Source of the DNA: Desulfovibrio desulfuricans DSM 642
GTDB lineage: Bacteria; Desulfobacterota; Desulfovibrionia; Desulfovibrionales; Desulfovibrionaceae
NCBI RefSeq assembly: GCF_000420465.1
Contig: NZ_ATUZ01000014.1
Coordinates: 310,001 to 374,000 of the forward strand
Reading direction: 5' to 3'
Length of the DNA stretch: 64,000 nucleotides
The notes under the pieces: model-generated
What the model was told of the DNA's origin: nothing
Database searches by the model: none
What the model saw: only the letters and a program-made list of their open reading frames with translations
Program-made: the position numbers and the translations under genes
In this document: one piece after another, positions 25,378 through 34,962 of the stretch
Numbering within the stretch: the stretch's first letter is position 1
Layout of the letters: each line of letters begins with the position of its first letter

Positions 25378-26694
25378 ATGATTGATCGCTACACCCGTCA
25401 GGAAATGGGCCGTATCTGGACCCTTGAAAACCGCTATCAGGCATGGCTTGATGTGGAAGTTGCCGTTTGCCGGGCCTGGAGCGACATGGGCCGCATCCCA
25501 GCCGCCGCGGTGGAAAATATTCAGGCCAAGGCTTCCATTGATGTGGATCGCATTCTGGCTATTGAAGAAGTGACCCGCCACGACGTCATCGCCTTTTTGA
25601 CCTCGCTTGAAGAAAAGGTTGGCGCGGAAGACGCGCGCTACATCCACCTGGGCTGTACCTCCTCCGATATCGTGGATACAGCCAACGCCCTTCTGCTCAT
25701 GCAGGCCGGGCGCCTGATCCTCAAGGACATCCGCGCGCTCCTGACCGCCATTGAAAGTCTGGCTCGCCGCCACAAGGGTGTGCTGTGCATGGGCCGCACG
25801 CACGGCATCCACGCGGAACCCACCAGCTTTGGGCTCAAAATGGCCGGATTCTACGCCGAGTTTGAGCGGCACCTTGCCCGGGTTGAAGCCGGGATTGAAA
25901 GCGTGCGCGTGGGCAAAATCTCTGGTGCTGTGGGCACCTATGCATTTTTGTCGCCCGAGCTTGAGCAGCGCGCTCTGAGCTATCTTGAACTTGAGGTTGA
26001 TCAGCACTCCACCCAGATCATTCAGCGCGACCGTTACGCCCACTTCTTCACCTCGCTGGCCGTGCTGGCTGGCGGCGTGGAGCGCCTGTGCGTTGAATTG
26101 CGCCACCTGCAACGCACGGAAGTGCTTGAGGTGGAAGAAGGCTTTGCCAAGGGGCAGAAGGGTTCGTCGGCCATGCCGCACAAAAAGAACCCCATTTCGG
26201 CAGAAAACATGAGCGGTCTTTCGCGCCTTTTGCGCACTAACGCCCTTGCCTCGCTGGAAAATCAGGCCCTGTGGCACGAGCGCGACATCAGCCATTCTTC
26301 AGTGGAGCGGGTCATTATGCCCGATTCCACCATCCTGGCCGATTATGTGCTGAGCCGCCTCACCAAGCTGCTTGAAGGGCTGGTGGTCAAGCCCGAGCGC
26401 ATGCGTGAAAATATGGAACGTTCTTACGGCCTGTATTTTTCGCAGCGTGTGCTGACGGCCCTTATTGCCACCGGGCTTCCGCGTCAGCAGGCTTATGAAG
26501 CCGTGCAGCGCCTTGCCATGCAGAGCTGGGAAAGCCGCATGCCCTTCCCCGATCTGGTGCGCAACGATGCCGACATGAGCGGGCGGCTGGGCGCAGCTGC
26601 GCTGGCCGAGCTTTTTGATCCTTCGTACTACCTGCAGCACGAAGACGAAATTTTTGCCCGGGTGTTCAAGAACGCTGCGGCCAACAAGGCGTAA
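25378..26694 (+). CDS. purB: Adenylosuccinate lyase
   Basis: A 438-residue homotetrameric lyase acting twice in purine synthesis (SAICAR to AICAR, and adenylosuccinate to AMP, releasing fumarate). The fumarase-superfamily signature G-S-S-A-M-P-H-K-K-N-P is near residue 262, T-S-S-D at about 91 and M-G-R-T-H-G-I-H-A-E-P around 138. The gene starts seven bases after the FmdB gene and ends nine before pyrE. Confidence 0.96.
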   Translation: MIDRYTRQEMGRIWTLENRYQAWLDVEVAVCRAWSDMGRIPAAAVENIQAKASIDVDRILAIEEVTRHDVIAFLTSLEEKVGAEDARYIHLGCTSSDIVDTANALLLMQAGRLILKDIRALLTAIESLARRHKGVLCMGRTHGIHAEPTSFGLKMAGFYAEFERHLARVEAGIESVRVGKISGAVGTYAFLSPELEQRALSYLELEVDQHSTQIIQRDRYAHFFTSLAVLAGGVERLCVELRHLQRTEVLEVEEGFAKGQKGSSAMPHKKNPISAENMSGLSRLLRTNALASLENQALWHERDISHSSVERVIMPDSTILADYVLSRLTKLLEGLVVKPERMRENMERSYGLYFSQRVLTALIATGLPRQQAYEAVQRLAMQSWESRMPFPDLVRNDADMSGRLGAAALAELFDPSYYLQHEDEIFARVFKNAAANKA

Positions 26695-26703
26695 GGAGCT
26701 GTC

Positions 26704-27285
26704 ATGCAAACCCTTTCTTCTGAAGAACTGCTGGCTCTCAAGCGCCGCCTTGCCCGCCTGCTGGTAGAAAAATCATACCGCGAGGGAGATTTTGTGCTGG
26801 CATCAGGCCGCAGAAGCGATTATTATTTTGATTGCCGCGTCACGGCGCTCCACGCCGAAGGATCGTGGCTTATAGGAATTCTCTTCAACCACATGCTCCG
26901 CGAGATGGACATCAAGGGTGTGGGCGGCATGACCATGGGTGCTGACCCGCTGGTTGCAGCCACCACTGTCATCTCGCACGAACAGGGCAGGCCGTTGAAC
27001 GGCCTTTTGGTCCGCAAGGAAGCCAAGGGGCACGGCACAGGGCAGTTTGTTGAAGGGCTGGGCAATTTCTGCGCGGGCGACCGCGTAGCCATGCTTGAAG
27101 ACGTTGTTACCACCGGCGGTTCTCTGCTGAAGGCCTGCGATCGTATTGCTGATGCTGGCCTGTCCATTGTGGCGGTTTGCGCCATCCTGGATCGGGAGGA
27201 AGGTGGCCGGGAAAAGCTCCGTGAGGCGGGATATGACCTGCTTGCGCTCTTTACCCGTGCGGAATTGGTGGACCTTGCGCGTTAA
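26704..27285 (+). CDS. pyrE: Orotate phosphoribosyltransferase
   Basis: A 193-residue enzyme joining orotate to PRPP in pyrimidine synthesis. The PRPP-binding loop L-E-D-V-V-T-T-G-G-S is at 131-140, and A-S-G-R-R-S-D-Y-Y-F-D, the PyrE N-terminal block, at 33-43. An AAGGAG site precedes the ATG. It sits in the purB cluster, so nucleotide genes are grouped here. Confidence 0.95.
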   Translation: MQTLSSEELLALKRRLARLLVEKSYREGDFVLASGRRSDYYFDCRVTALHAEGSWLIGILFNHMLREMDIKGVGGMTMGADPLVAATTVISHEQGRPLNGLLVRKEAKGHGTGQFVEGLGNFCAGDRVAMLEDVVTTGGSLLKACDRIADAGLSIVAVCAILDREEGGREKLREAGYDLLALFTRAELVDLAR

Positions 27286-27337
27286 GGTCCCCACCGACCC
27301 GCGCGCCTTGCCCCAGGTGGCATTGTCGCAATGCTTG

Positions 27338-29557
27338 ATGGGTTCTGCGGCCAGTTCCATTGTCAGGCCCATGGTCAGTTGTCTGGCCAATTGCCTTGTC
27401 AGATGCATGGCCCTGGGGCTGCTGATGGCCTTTGGCATTGGTTGTCCCCTCGCCGCTCCACATCTGGCGCAGGCCGAAGAATGGCAAGCCTCTCTGTACA
27501 ATGAGGGGCTTCCTACGCATTTGGTGGCTGTGGACAAAAAGCGCCAGACCTTCATGTTTTTTGAGAAAAAAAGCCCCCTCAAGCTCAAATACACCTTTCC
27601 CTGCACCACAGGCCAGTTGCCCGGCGACAAGCAGGCGCTCAACGATCTGCGTACGCCCGAAGGCATCTACTTTGTGGAATATAAAATTGCCAGCGGGCTG
27701 GATTTCAAGGAATACGGCGGTATTGCCTATACCCTGAACTATCCCAACCCCGTGGATCGTCTGCGCGGCAAAACCGGCCACGGTATCTGGATTCACAGCA
27801 AGGGTTTTGGCATTGAACCGCTTTCCACACGTGGCTGCGTAGCCATCGGGCTTAAGGAAATCGACGAGGTCGGGCCGCAGCTGACGCCTGGCACGGCAGT
27901 GGTTCTGGCCGAAAAGATGGACGAGACCGCCCAGCCCCGGCCCGATAGCAGCACCGCCAACGAATTGCGCCGCCTGATGCAGAACTGGAGCAACGCCTGG
28001 GCCTCCCGTTCGGTCAAGATGTTTGATTACTATAATCCCGATGCCTATTCCAAGGCCATGACGGAAAATTTCACGGCCTTCCGGCAGAACAAGGAGCGTC
28101 TGTTCAAGTCGCTTCGGTTTATCAAGATTTTCAATCGCAAGATCAACGTGCTGGAAGGGCCGGGGTATTGGGTAACCTGGTCAGAGCAGCTCTATACGGC
28201 ATCCAATCTTTCCACAGAGGGTGTGCGCCGCTTGTACTGGCAGCGCGGCAACGACCAGAAGTTCCGCATTGTTGGTATGGAATGGACACCACGCGATCTG
28301 GGTATGCGCGCCGATTTTCAGAAGGGCCAGCTTGTGGCCGAAGCGCCCTTGCAGCAGGTCAGCGATGCTTCCTCCGAAGCTCCGCAGCGCCCCCGGCTGG
28401 ATATGCCCGAAGCAGCGCCTGAAAAGGCGGAGGCAACGACCCTTGCCGCGCCGCAACCCTCGCAGGACAAAACCGTTACCGCCAAGGCTGGTCAGGGCGA
28501 CAAGCTCATGGCGGCCAATGATCCGTTGGTGCCCCGCCGCAGCAATGCGACACCTCCGGCAGAAGTAAACTGGGGTGCGCGCCCCGCAATGGAAGAAGCG
28601 GCCCGCAGCGAGGCGGAATCCGCCCCCAAGGGCGCACCTGCCAAGCCTGCCGATCAGGCGGCAAAACCCGCCGTGGTCCAGCAGGCTGTTAACTTGCCTG
28701 CACCAACGTCTGTTCAGGCTCCCATAGCAGCACCGGCACAAGCCAACGCTCCCGTGGCAGCGGCAGCGCAGCAGCTGACCCTTACGCCGGAAGTTCGCGC
28801 CGCACTGGAAAAGGCCGTGCAGGCCTGGAATGCGGATTTTGCCGCGCGTTCGACCAACATCGCCTCCCTTTACGATCAGGCCAAGTACAACCGCGAAGCC
28901 GGAACCCCTCGGGGATATTCCTACAATTCGACCATGCGCGAATTTGATCGCCGCTTTGCCGTGCCGTGGCTGCGCCTCATAAGCCGCAAGCCCAAGTTCG
29001 AGATCCAGGGTTCACTGGCGGTGAGTCATTGCGAGCAGCTTGTGGTGGCCCCCAACGGTATGGAGCAGGGCGTGCGTTCCTTCTGGTGGAGCCGGGACGA
29101 CAAGGGCGGTTTCCGCATTGTTGCCTCGCAGTTCAAGCCAGAAGAACTTGGCCTTGCTGCGGATTATCTGGATCAGGTCAGCGACGCCGCCAGCGCTATG
29201 GTTGAAAAATGGCGCAAAGCCTGGGAAGCTGGACGTCTGGACGAATACATTGAATACTATGCGGACGATGCCATCCAGCAGGGGCGCTGGGGCGCAAAGA
29301 ATATTCAGAAGCAGAAGGAACTGCTCTGGCAGCGCGTGCAGCCCACCTTGGTTCAGATCACGGGCCTGCGGCTGGTGGCTGACAAGCAGGGCCTGCGCGC
29401 CGACATGAATCAGGTCTACGCCGACAGCTCCGGTCACACTGACCGGGGCACCAAGACCCTTTTGCTGCGCTTTGACGGCAAGGGCTGGCGTATCGCCCGC
29501 GAGGACTGGGCACCTCTTGGCGCTCCCGTTGCTCCCATCGGAGAGGCAGGTCAATAG
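27338..29557 (+). CDS. Exported L,D-transpeptidase (YkuD) with three NTF2-like (Cds6-type) domains
   Basis: A protein of about 739 residues. After a hydrophobic signal (ending A-Q-A near 46) comes a YkuD domain (about 60-195) with H-G-I-W-I-H-S-K-G (149-157) and the catalytic S-T-R-G-C-V-A-I (C167), the hallmark of enzymes forming 3,3 peptidoglycan cross-links or attaching proteins. Three repeats of an NTF2-like, Cds6-type domain follow at roughly 207-320, 460-590 and 605-715, each with a W-x-x-x-W/A-x-x-x-D/S-x-x-x-Y pattern; a Pro/Ala-rich linker separates the first two. Most family members carry one such domain. The start is uncertain: no good ribosome site is seen, and ATGs at 27371 or 27407 are alternatives. 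It follows pyrE by 52 bases. Confidence 0.87.
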   Translation: MGSAASSIVRPMVSCLANCLVRCMALGLLMAFGIGCPLAAPHLAQAEEWQASLYNEGLPTHLVAVDKKRQTFMFFEKKSPLKLKYTFPCTTGQLPGDKQALNDLRTPEGIYFVEYKIASGLDFKEYGGIAYTLNYPNPVDRLRGKTGHGIWIHSKGFGIEPLSTRGCVAIGLKEIDEVGPQLTPGTAVVLAEKMDETAQPRPDSSTANELRRLMQNWSNAWASRSVKMFDYYNPDAYSKAMTENFTAFRQNKERLFKSLRFIKIFNRKINVLEGPGYWVTWSEQLYTASNLSTEGVRRLYWQRGNDQKFRIVGMEWTPRDLGMRADFQKGQLVAEAPLQQVSDASSEAPQRPRLDMPEAAPEKAEATTLAAPQPSQDKTVTAKAGQGDKLMAANDPLVPRRSNATPPAEVNWGARPAMEEAARSEAESAPKGAPAKPADQAAKPAVVQQAVNLPAPTSVQAPIAAPAQANAPVAAAAQQLTLTPEVRAALEKAVQAWNADFAARSTNIASLYDQAKYNREAGTPRGYSYNSTMREFDRRFAVPWLRLISRKPKFEIQGSLAVSHCEQLVVAPNGMEQGVRSFWWSRDDKGGFRIVASQFKPEELGLAADYLDQVSDAASAMVEKWRKAWEAGRLDEYIEYYADDAIQQGRWGAKNIQKQKELLWQRVQPTLVQITGLRLVADKQGLRADMNQVYADSSGHTDRGTKTLLLRFDGKGWRIAREDWAPLGAPVAPIGEAGQ

Positions 29558-29696
29558 GGTCTTCTGCCGTCTTGTCTCTTTGGACAGTGGGCTGAGGCTG
29601 GTCAAACAGTTTGCCCCGTTTTATGGCGAGGTATCATAACAAGGTGTTGTGTGTGGCCATCCCGAAATTTCAAACGCCAAAGTTCGTGAGGACCGT

Positions 29697-30476
29697 TTGA
29701 AGTACCGCGAAAATCTCAGCATAATCCTGATGCGGGATAACGGCCCCAGGCACAGCTATCGAGTGCGCAGGGGGCGGTTTGTGGCGGCCCTTGGGGTGAT
29801 GGCCTGCCTGCCCGTGGCCTGCGCTGTTCTGGGATGGCTGTGCTGGACTATGTGGCAGCAGAACGTGCAGTTGCGGGACAATATGCTGCGCTTTGAAAGC
29901 GATTCGCAGACGGCACAGGCCAATGCGGAGCGGCTGGAACACCTTGAAGAACTGCTGCGCGAAGAAAATATCCCAGGCCGGGAGCTGGTGCTGCGCAGGC
30001 TCAGCACTGGCGGTGCCGCTGCGGAAGCACCGGGTGAAGGCCCCGCAATTACTGGCGGGGCAGCGGCGGCAGACAAGCCTCAGGCCGGGCCCAGCGATGC
30101 GGCCCGCACCACGGAAGGGCCGGGGCATGAGGACTTTCCCTCCATTGACCTTGATTACGTCAAGGTAGGGAATGTGCAAGTGCGTGAAATCAGGGGCGGC
30201 AAGCTGCGTGTCGCACTGGATCTGCGCAATACTGACAGCCAGAAGATACTTTCTGGCATGGTCAGCGGCACGTTGCTGACAGCTGATGGCAAAAAATATT
30301 CTCTGCGCTTTGAGCCCGAAGATGTGGGCAGTTTTCGTATCAGCCGGTTCAAGCGCGCCGTCATGGTTGCTTCTGCCGAGCACCCCATGAGCCTCACCAA
30401 CGCCCAGGTCATTCTTGAAGTGCGCAGCCAGGAAAATGGCGTTGTGTTCCGCAATATTTACGCCGTTGAGCATTAA
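29697..30476 (+). CDS. Membrane-anchored protein, function unknown
   Basis: A 259-residue protein with a basic N-terminus, one membrane segment (about 25-52), a short coiled coil (55-90), a Gly/Ala/Pro-rich linker, then a C-terminal beta-rich domain of about 110 residues (V-K-V-G-N-V-Q-V-R-E onward). The topology suggests a single-pass inner-membrane protein with its domain outside. I prefer the TTG at 29697, which follows TGAGGA; a GTG at 29649 would add 16 residues. The L,D-transpeptidase upstream hints at a cell-envelope role. I do not recognise the family. Confidence 0.7.
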   Translation: MKYRENLSIILMRDNGPRHSYRVRRGRFVAALGVMACLPVACAVLGWLCWTMWQQNVQLRDNMLRFESDSQTAQANAERLEHLEELLREENIPGRELVLRRLSTGGAAAEAPGEGPAITGGAAAADKPQAGPSDAARTTEGPGHEDFPSIDLDYVKVGNVQVREIRGGKLRVALDLRNTDSQKILSGMVSGTLLTADGKKYSLRFEPEDVGSFRISRFKRAVMVASAEHPMSLTNAQVILEVRSQENGVVFRNIYAVEH

Positions 30477-30581
30477 AGCGAATTTCAACATCCGTTGCCG
30501 ATGCACCCTGAGTAAGGGGTGCTGCTAACCGGCCTCTGACCAGGAAAAAGCGGGCCGGGGCCTTGGCATTGCGAGGCCTTT

Positions 30582-31625
30582 GTGGCTGAAAGTTCCACCC
30601 TGTTGTGCTATTTTGCCACCATCCACGCGGCCTGGCCCTGGATGCGGCAGACAGAAGACGGCAACGGCGCTCTGGGCCGTGCGCAATTTGTGCTGCCCCC
30701 GCCAGCCTCCCATGCCCCCACATCGCTCCCCTCCCCTCTGGGAACTGCCAGCGCATGGCTTGTGGTTTTTGACGAAGCCCCTGTGGGGTTCAGCACCACA
30801 GTGCCCCGTGAACGGCGCATCCTCTTTGTCACCGAACCGCCGGAAATCAAAAAATATCCCCGTTCCTACCTCGGTCAGTTCGGCACGGTGGTGTCGCCTT
30901 ATGACTTGCGTGGTGTCGAGCGACGCAGCATGGTCATCAGCAACCCCTGTCTGAGCTGGCACTACGGCGTCGAACGTTCATCAGGAAAAAATATAAGTAA
31001 ATTCAGCAGTCTTAATGAATTGCGCACATTTCCTATGCCAGAAAAAACAGGCTTGATTTCCGTAGTCTGTTCCACCAAGACGGCAACGTCGGCACAGCGC
31101 GCACGACTTGCACTGGTACGTATGCTCAAAGAGAGGCTGGGGGACGCGCTGCATGTGTACGGGCGCGAATTCAATCCCGTGGATGACAAAATGTCGGCCA
31201 TTGCGCCCTACAAGTATCATGTGGTGCTTGAAAACAACTACCTCGACAACTTCTGGACAGAAAAACTGTCCGATGCCTGGCTCGGCTGGGCGCTGCCGCT
31301 CTATCTTGGAGCACCCAATCTTGGCTCTGTTTGCCCCGCACCCGGATTTGTGCCCTTGCCGCTCGGCGATCTGGAAGCCTGCGCGCAGAGCATCCTGTCT
31401 GCAATCAAGAGCCGTTTGTGGGAGGCCCGGCAAGCAGAGCTGGCTCTGTGCCGCAACTGGATGCTGGAAACCACCAATGTTTTTGCCCACGCTGCCCGGA
31501 TGATGGAAACAGCGCCGGATTATTGCCGCAGGCTGCCTGCGCTAGGCAGATCGGAGCCCATATTTGGCGCGGGGCGCAATGATGTGGCCGCCTTGTACAG
31601 GCTGGTGAGGGGGCAAGGCAAGTGA
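30582..31625 (+). CDS. Glycosyltransferase with a GT10 (fucosyltransferase-like) C-terminal motif
   Basis: A 347-residue protein. Residues 210-246 read Y-K-Y-H-V-V-L-E-N, then W-T-E-K-L-S-D-A-W and P-L-Y-L-G-A-P, the nucleotide-sugar site of alpha-1,3-fucosyltransferase-type GT10 enzymes. The N-terminal half is less conserved. It likely transfers a sugar, perhaps fucose or another deoxyhexose, onto a surface glycan in the cytoplasm. The start is a GTG at 30582. Its stop overlaps the next gene's GTG by four bases, so the two glycosyltransferases are coupled. Confidence 0.77.
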   Translation: MAESSTLLCYFATIHAAWPWMRQTEDGNGALGRAQFVLPPPASHAPTSLPSPLGTASAWLVVFDEAPVGFSTTVPRERRILFVTEPPEIKKYPRSYLGQFGTVVSPYDLRGVERRSMVISNPCLSWHYGVERSSGKNISKFSSLNELRTFPMPEKTGLISVVCSTKTATSAQRARLALVRMLKERLGDALHVYGREFNPVDDKMSAIAPYKYHVVLENNYLDNFWTEKLSDAWLGWALPLYLGAPNLGSVCPAPGFVPLPLGDLEACAQSILSAIKSRLWEARQAELALCRNWMLETTNVFAHAARMMETAPDYCRRLPALGRSEPIFGAGRNDVAALYRLVRGQGK

Positions 31626-32572
31626 GTTCGTCCAAGCCAGAAATCACTGTGGCAATGCCCGCCTATAATGCCGCCGCTCACCTGCTTGAAGCGATAGATT
31701 CCATCCTGGCCCAGAGCTTTGAAGACTTTGAGCTGCTGGTGATTGACGATGGCTCCACAGACAATACCCTTGCCCTCGCGAAGTCCTTTGACGACAAAAG
31801 GATTCGAGTTGAGCTGCTGCCATCCAACAAGGGGCGGGCCACAGCGCGCAATATGGCGCTGGGCCGTGCGCGGGGTCGGTATCTGGCCTGGATGGACGCG
31901 GACGACATTGCCATTCCCCATCGACTGCAAGCGCAGCATGCCTGCCTTGAGGCGCAATCCAAGATTCATATCTGCGGTGCTGGCGTGCAGTATTTTGAGC
32001 AATCAAGCGCACTTGAGCTGTTTCCCGAGCAGCCGGGCGCAGCACGAGCCGCCACGCTGTTTGGGGTGCCTGTGCCCAACTGTTGCGTCATGGTGCGGCT
32101 GGACGCGATGCGCGCCTTTGGCTTACGCTATGACGCCACCCTGGCAAGGGCAGAGGACATGGCCTTTTGGGCCGATGCCCTGCTCAAGGCCGGATTGCAG
32201 GCGGTCAATTTGCAAGAGCCGCTGCTGCACTATCGTTATGCGCCAGCAGCCCATGCCCGTCAGTGGCACATGCGTGCACTGCTTGGGCATGTGTTTCCTC
32301 CGCTGGGTATCCGGGCGACAGGCGCACAGGCGGCACTGCATGCAGGGCTGATCTATGGCGGGCCTGCAGAGCCGGAAGCAGCGCTGCGCTGGCTTGATAC
32401 CCTCTGGCAGGTCTGGACAGCCCGTTATGGGCACGATGAATATATGCAACGCCATATGCTTGTTTTTATGGCGCGCATTCTGCGCGAAGCCTCGCCGGAT
32501 GCAGCACAGGCGGATCGGGCAGGCAGGCTTTTGCGTACACTTTCGCTCGCCGCGCTGGCAAAAAATATCTGA
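31622..32572 (+). CDS. Family 2 glycosyltransferase
   Basis: A 316-residue GT-A fold enzyme: T-V-A-M-P-A-Y-N start, V-I-D-D-G-S-T-D-N (40-48), and the metal-binding W-M-D-A-D-D (90-95), followed by a variable acceptor domain with a small C-terminal helical part. It should add a sugar to a lipopolysaccharide, capsule or protein glycan using a nucleotide sugar. The GTG start overlaps the GT10-like gene. Confidence 0.9.
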   Translation: MSSSKPEITVAMPAYNAAAHLLEAIDSILAQSFEDFELLVIDDGSTDNTLALAKSFDDKRIRVELLPSNKGRATARNMALGRARGRYLAWMDADDIAIPHRLQAQHACLEAQSKIHICGAGVQYFEQSSALELFPEQPGAARAATLFGVPVPNCCVMVRLDAMRAFGLRYDATLARAEDMAFWADALLKAGLQAVNLQEPLLHYRYAPAAHARQWHMRALLGHVFPPLGIRATGAQAALHAGLIYGGPAEPEAALRWLDTLWQVWTARYGHDEYMQRHMLVFMARILREASPDAAQADRAGRLLRTLSLAALAKNI

Positions 32573-32633
32573 CGCTTGCGCCCCGGCCCTGCGCTTTGGC
32601 CGCCCGCGCGTTTTTACAGTCAGGAGGATTACC

Positions 32634-33809
32634 ATGCACGATTTTACGTACTACACGCCCACAAGGGTGGTTTTCGGCAAAAATACAGAGCAGCAGACCG
32701 GCGCACTCGTCAAAGCCTGCAAATGCCGCAAGGTGCTTATCCACTTTGGCGGGCAGAGCGCCCTGCGTTCGGGCCTTGTGGACAGGATAAAAAACTCTCT
32801 TCAGGCCGAAGGACTTGCCTTTGTCACTCTTGGCGGCGTCGTGCCCAACCCCCGGCTGTCGTTGATCCGCGAGGGCATTGAACTGGCGCGCAGTGAAAGG
32901 GTGGATTTTGTGCTGGCAGTGGGCGGCGGCAGCGTCATCGACTCGGCCAAAGCCATTGCCTACGGTGCCGCCAACGAGGGGGACGTGTGGGATTATTACA
33001 TGGGCAAGCGCAAGCCGGACGCATGCCTGCCCATTGGCTGCGTTGTGACCATCGCCGCCGCGGGCAGCGAGATGAGCAGTTCGACCGTTGTGACCAACGA
33101 GGAAAACGGCTTCAAGCGCAGCTTCAAGACGGATATGGCCCGTCCGGCCTTTGCCGTCATGAATCCGGAGCTGACCTTGTCGCTGCCGCCCTTTCAGACG
33201 GCCTGCGGCTGCGTGGATATTCTCATGCACACCATGGAACGCTATTTCGGGCATGGCTCGAACATGGACATAACGGACAGCATCGGCGAGGGCCTCATGC
33301 GCGTGGTCATGCACCACGCCATCGTGCTGCGCGATGACCCGGCCAACTACGATTCCAGAGCCGAAGTCATGTGGGCTGGCAGCCTTTCGCACAACGGCCT
33401 GACCAGCTGCGGTTCGGACGGCGGCGACTGGGCCACGCACATGATCGAGCACGAGTTGAGCGGCATGTTTGACGTGGCCCACGGTGCGGGGCTGTCTGCC
33501 ATATGGGGCAGTTGGGCCCGCCATGTGCTGCCCTTGCGGCCTGACCGCTTCGCCCTGTTTGCAGAAAGGGTCATGGGCGTTGCCCCGGCGGAGACGGAAA
33601 CCATCACGGGTCTGCGGGGCATTGAGGCCATGGAGCGGTTTTTCCGCTCTCTGCGCATGCCTACCTCGCTGAAAGAGCTGCATCTTGCGCTCACGGATGC
33701 GCAGATTGCCGAAATGGCCGATAAGGCTCTTGTGGGCAAAACCCACATTGGCAGCGTAAAAAAACTGCTGCCGCCCGATATTGTCGCCATTTTTGCTGCC
33801 TCGCGGTAG
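32634..33809 (+). CDS. Iron-containing alcohol dehydrogenase (YqhD/BdhA-like)
   Basis: A 391-residue type III alcohol dehydrogenase, typically NADPH-dependent with one metal ion, interconverting alcohols and aldehydes in the cytoplasm. Landmarks are F-T-Y-Y-T-P-T-R-V-V-F-G-K at the start, the nucleotide loop V-G-G-G-S-V-I-D-S-A-K, and metal-site histidines in the H-T-M-E-R-Y-F region and the A-H-G-A-G-L-S block. GGAGG before the ATG at 32634 sets the start. It follows the GT2 gene by 61 bases. The exact alcohol is unknown; butanol- or glyoxal-type activity is common in this clade. Confidence 0.9.
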   Translation: MHDFTYYTPTRVVFGKNTEQQTGALVKACKCRKVLIHFGGQSALRSGLVDRIKNSLQAEGLAFVTLGGVVPNPRLSLIREGIELARSERVDFVLAVGGGSVIDSAKAIAYGAANEGDVWDYYMGKRKPDACLPIGCVVTIAAAGSEMSSSTVVTNEENGFKRSFKTDMARPAFAVMNPELTLSLPPFQTACGCVDILMHTMERYFGHGSNMDITDSIGEGLMRVVMHHAIVLRDDPANYDSRAEVMWAGSLSHNGLTSCGSDGGDWATHMIEHELSGMFDVAHGAGLSAIWGSWARHVLPLRPDRFALFAERVMGVAPAETETITGLRGIEAMERFFRSLRMPTSLKELHLALTDAQIAEMADKALVGKTHIGSVKKLLPPDIVAIFAASR

Positions 33810-33836
33810 GAGAGACTGTCGGAGAAAGCATTGTTG

Positions 33837-33887
33837 GCCCGTTTCAGGCCGGGGTAACCAGACTGCCCCGTCTGAAACGGGCTTTTT
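33837..33887 (+). terminator. Intrinsic terminator after the alcohol dehydrogenase gene
   Basis: An 11-bp stem (GCCCGTTTCAG at 33837-33847, CTGAAACGGGC at 33872-33882) with an inner GGGG/CCCC pair, followed by TTTTT. Confidence 0.9.
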
Positions 33888-33951
33888 CCGGCCTTGGGCC
33901 GGGGACATTGAGGCAGCCTGCGGGCTGTAAAAGCGACATCAGGAGCCAGCC

Positions 33952-34962
33952 ATGCATGATGCATTTGAAGGCCGTATTGACGTAAAGTTTTCGCGCGCGG
34001 TGGCTACAGGCGTTACCGGCAACTGGGCCTTTGCCGCGGGCACGGTACTGCTGGCGCTTCGGCGGCATAATCCGGGAATGGAGGCCGACATCATCGTTTT
34101 TTGTGATGACTCCCTACTGGAAACCGATGCCGCGATATTGCGCAACCTTGGCGCGCAACTTGTGCCTTTTACGCCTGTTCCCGCAGAGCTGACGCCGGAG
34201 GCGCTGGAGGTTTTTTCACCGCTCAGTTTGGCAAAATTTGACTGCTTTGACTTGCTGCAACGTTATGCGTCTGTTGTATGGCTTGATGCGGATGTGCTGA
34301 TTCAGGACAGTCTGGAAGAGCTTTTTGATTGCGGCCCCCTTGGGCTGGCGCTTGAAGATCCGGAGTTTTCCGACCCTCCGGGGGCCAAGCCTGCGCAGAT
34401 CAATCTGCACGAACCCATTGAGGGGTTTGACGGCGGCGCAAACAACCTGAATTCGGGCGTCATTGTATTCCGCAATGATTTGCCAGCGCCGGACGCCTTG
34501 CGGCAGGGGTGTCTGGAATTTGTGTGCCGTCACGGCGCAAGGTTGCGTTACCCTGATCAGGCGGCCTTTAACCTGCTGGCACAGATGCTGCTGCGGCAGT
34601 ATCCGCAGAGCGTTTTTCAACTACCCCAGGGGTTCAATACGCATCCGCGTAATCCGGCGGCGGCCTTTGCGCCAGTGGTGCATGCCTTTGGAGCGTACAA
34701 GCTGTGGAATGACGGCCTCACCGCCACCTGTTTTCCTGAATGGCAGCGTGATTATGCCCGCTGGCAGCGCCTTGGCGGCAGCCCCTATGCAGGAACAGTG
34801 GAAAATGCTGAGTTTCTTGAGGGTGGCGCGTTTTCACTGCTCGGGGGGCTTTGCGGCACCATTGAAAAAGCCGAGGCCGCCATTGCCGAATTGCAGCAGA
34901 AGCTGGAAATGGAAACCAGAGTTCGGGCCAGACTCGAAGCTGTGGTCAGCAGGCTCGGGTGA
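33952..34962 (+). CDS. Family 8-like glycosyltransferase
   Basis: A 336-residue enzyme with the GT-A layout of GT8 (glycogenin/LPS galactosyl- or glucosyltransferase type): the D-x-D is in V-W-L-D-A-D-V (109-115), a L-N-S-G-V-I-V-F block lies near 165, and H-A-F-G near 245. The last 35 residues form a coiled coil. A CAGGAG site precedes the ATG. It has its own transcription unit after the terminator at 33837-33887. It is the third glycosyltransferase in 4.4 kb. Confidence 0.85.
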   Translation: MHDAFEGRIDVKFSRAVATGVTGNWAFAAGTVLLALRRHNPGMEADIIVFCDDSLLETDAAILRNLGAQLVPFTPVPAELTPEALEVFSPLSLAKFDCFDLLQRYASVVWLDADVLIQDSLEELFDCGPLGLALEDPEFSDPPGAKPAQINLHEPIEGFDGGANNLNSGVIVFRNDLPAPDALRQGCLEFVCRHGARLRYPDQAAFNLLAQMLLRQYPQSVFQLPQGFNTHPRNPAAAFAPVVHAFGAYKLWNDGLTATCFPEWQRDYARWQRLGGSPYAGTVENAEFLEGGAFSLLGGLCGTIEKAEAAIAELQQKLEMETRVRARLEAVVSRLG

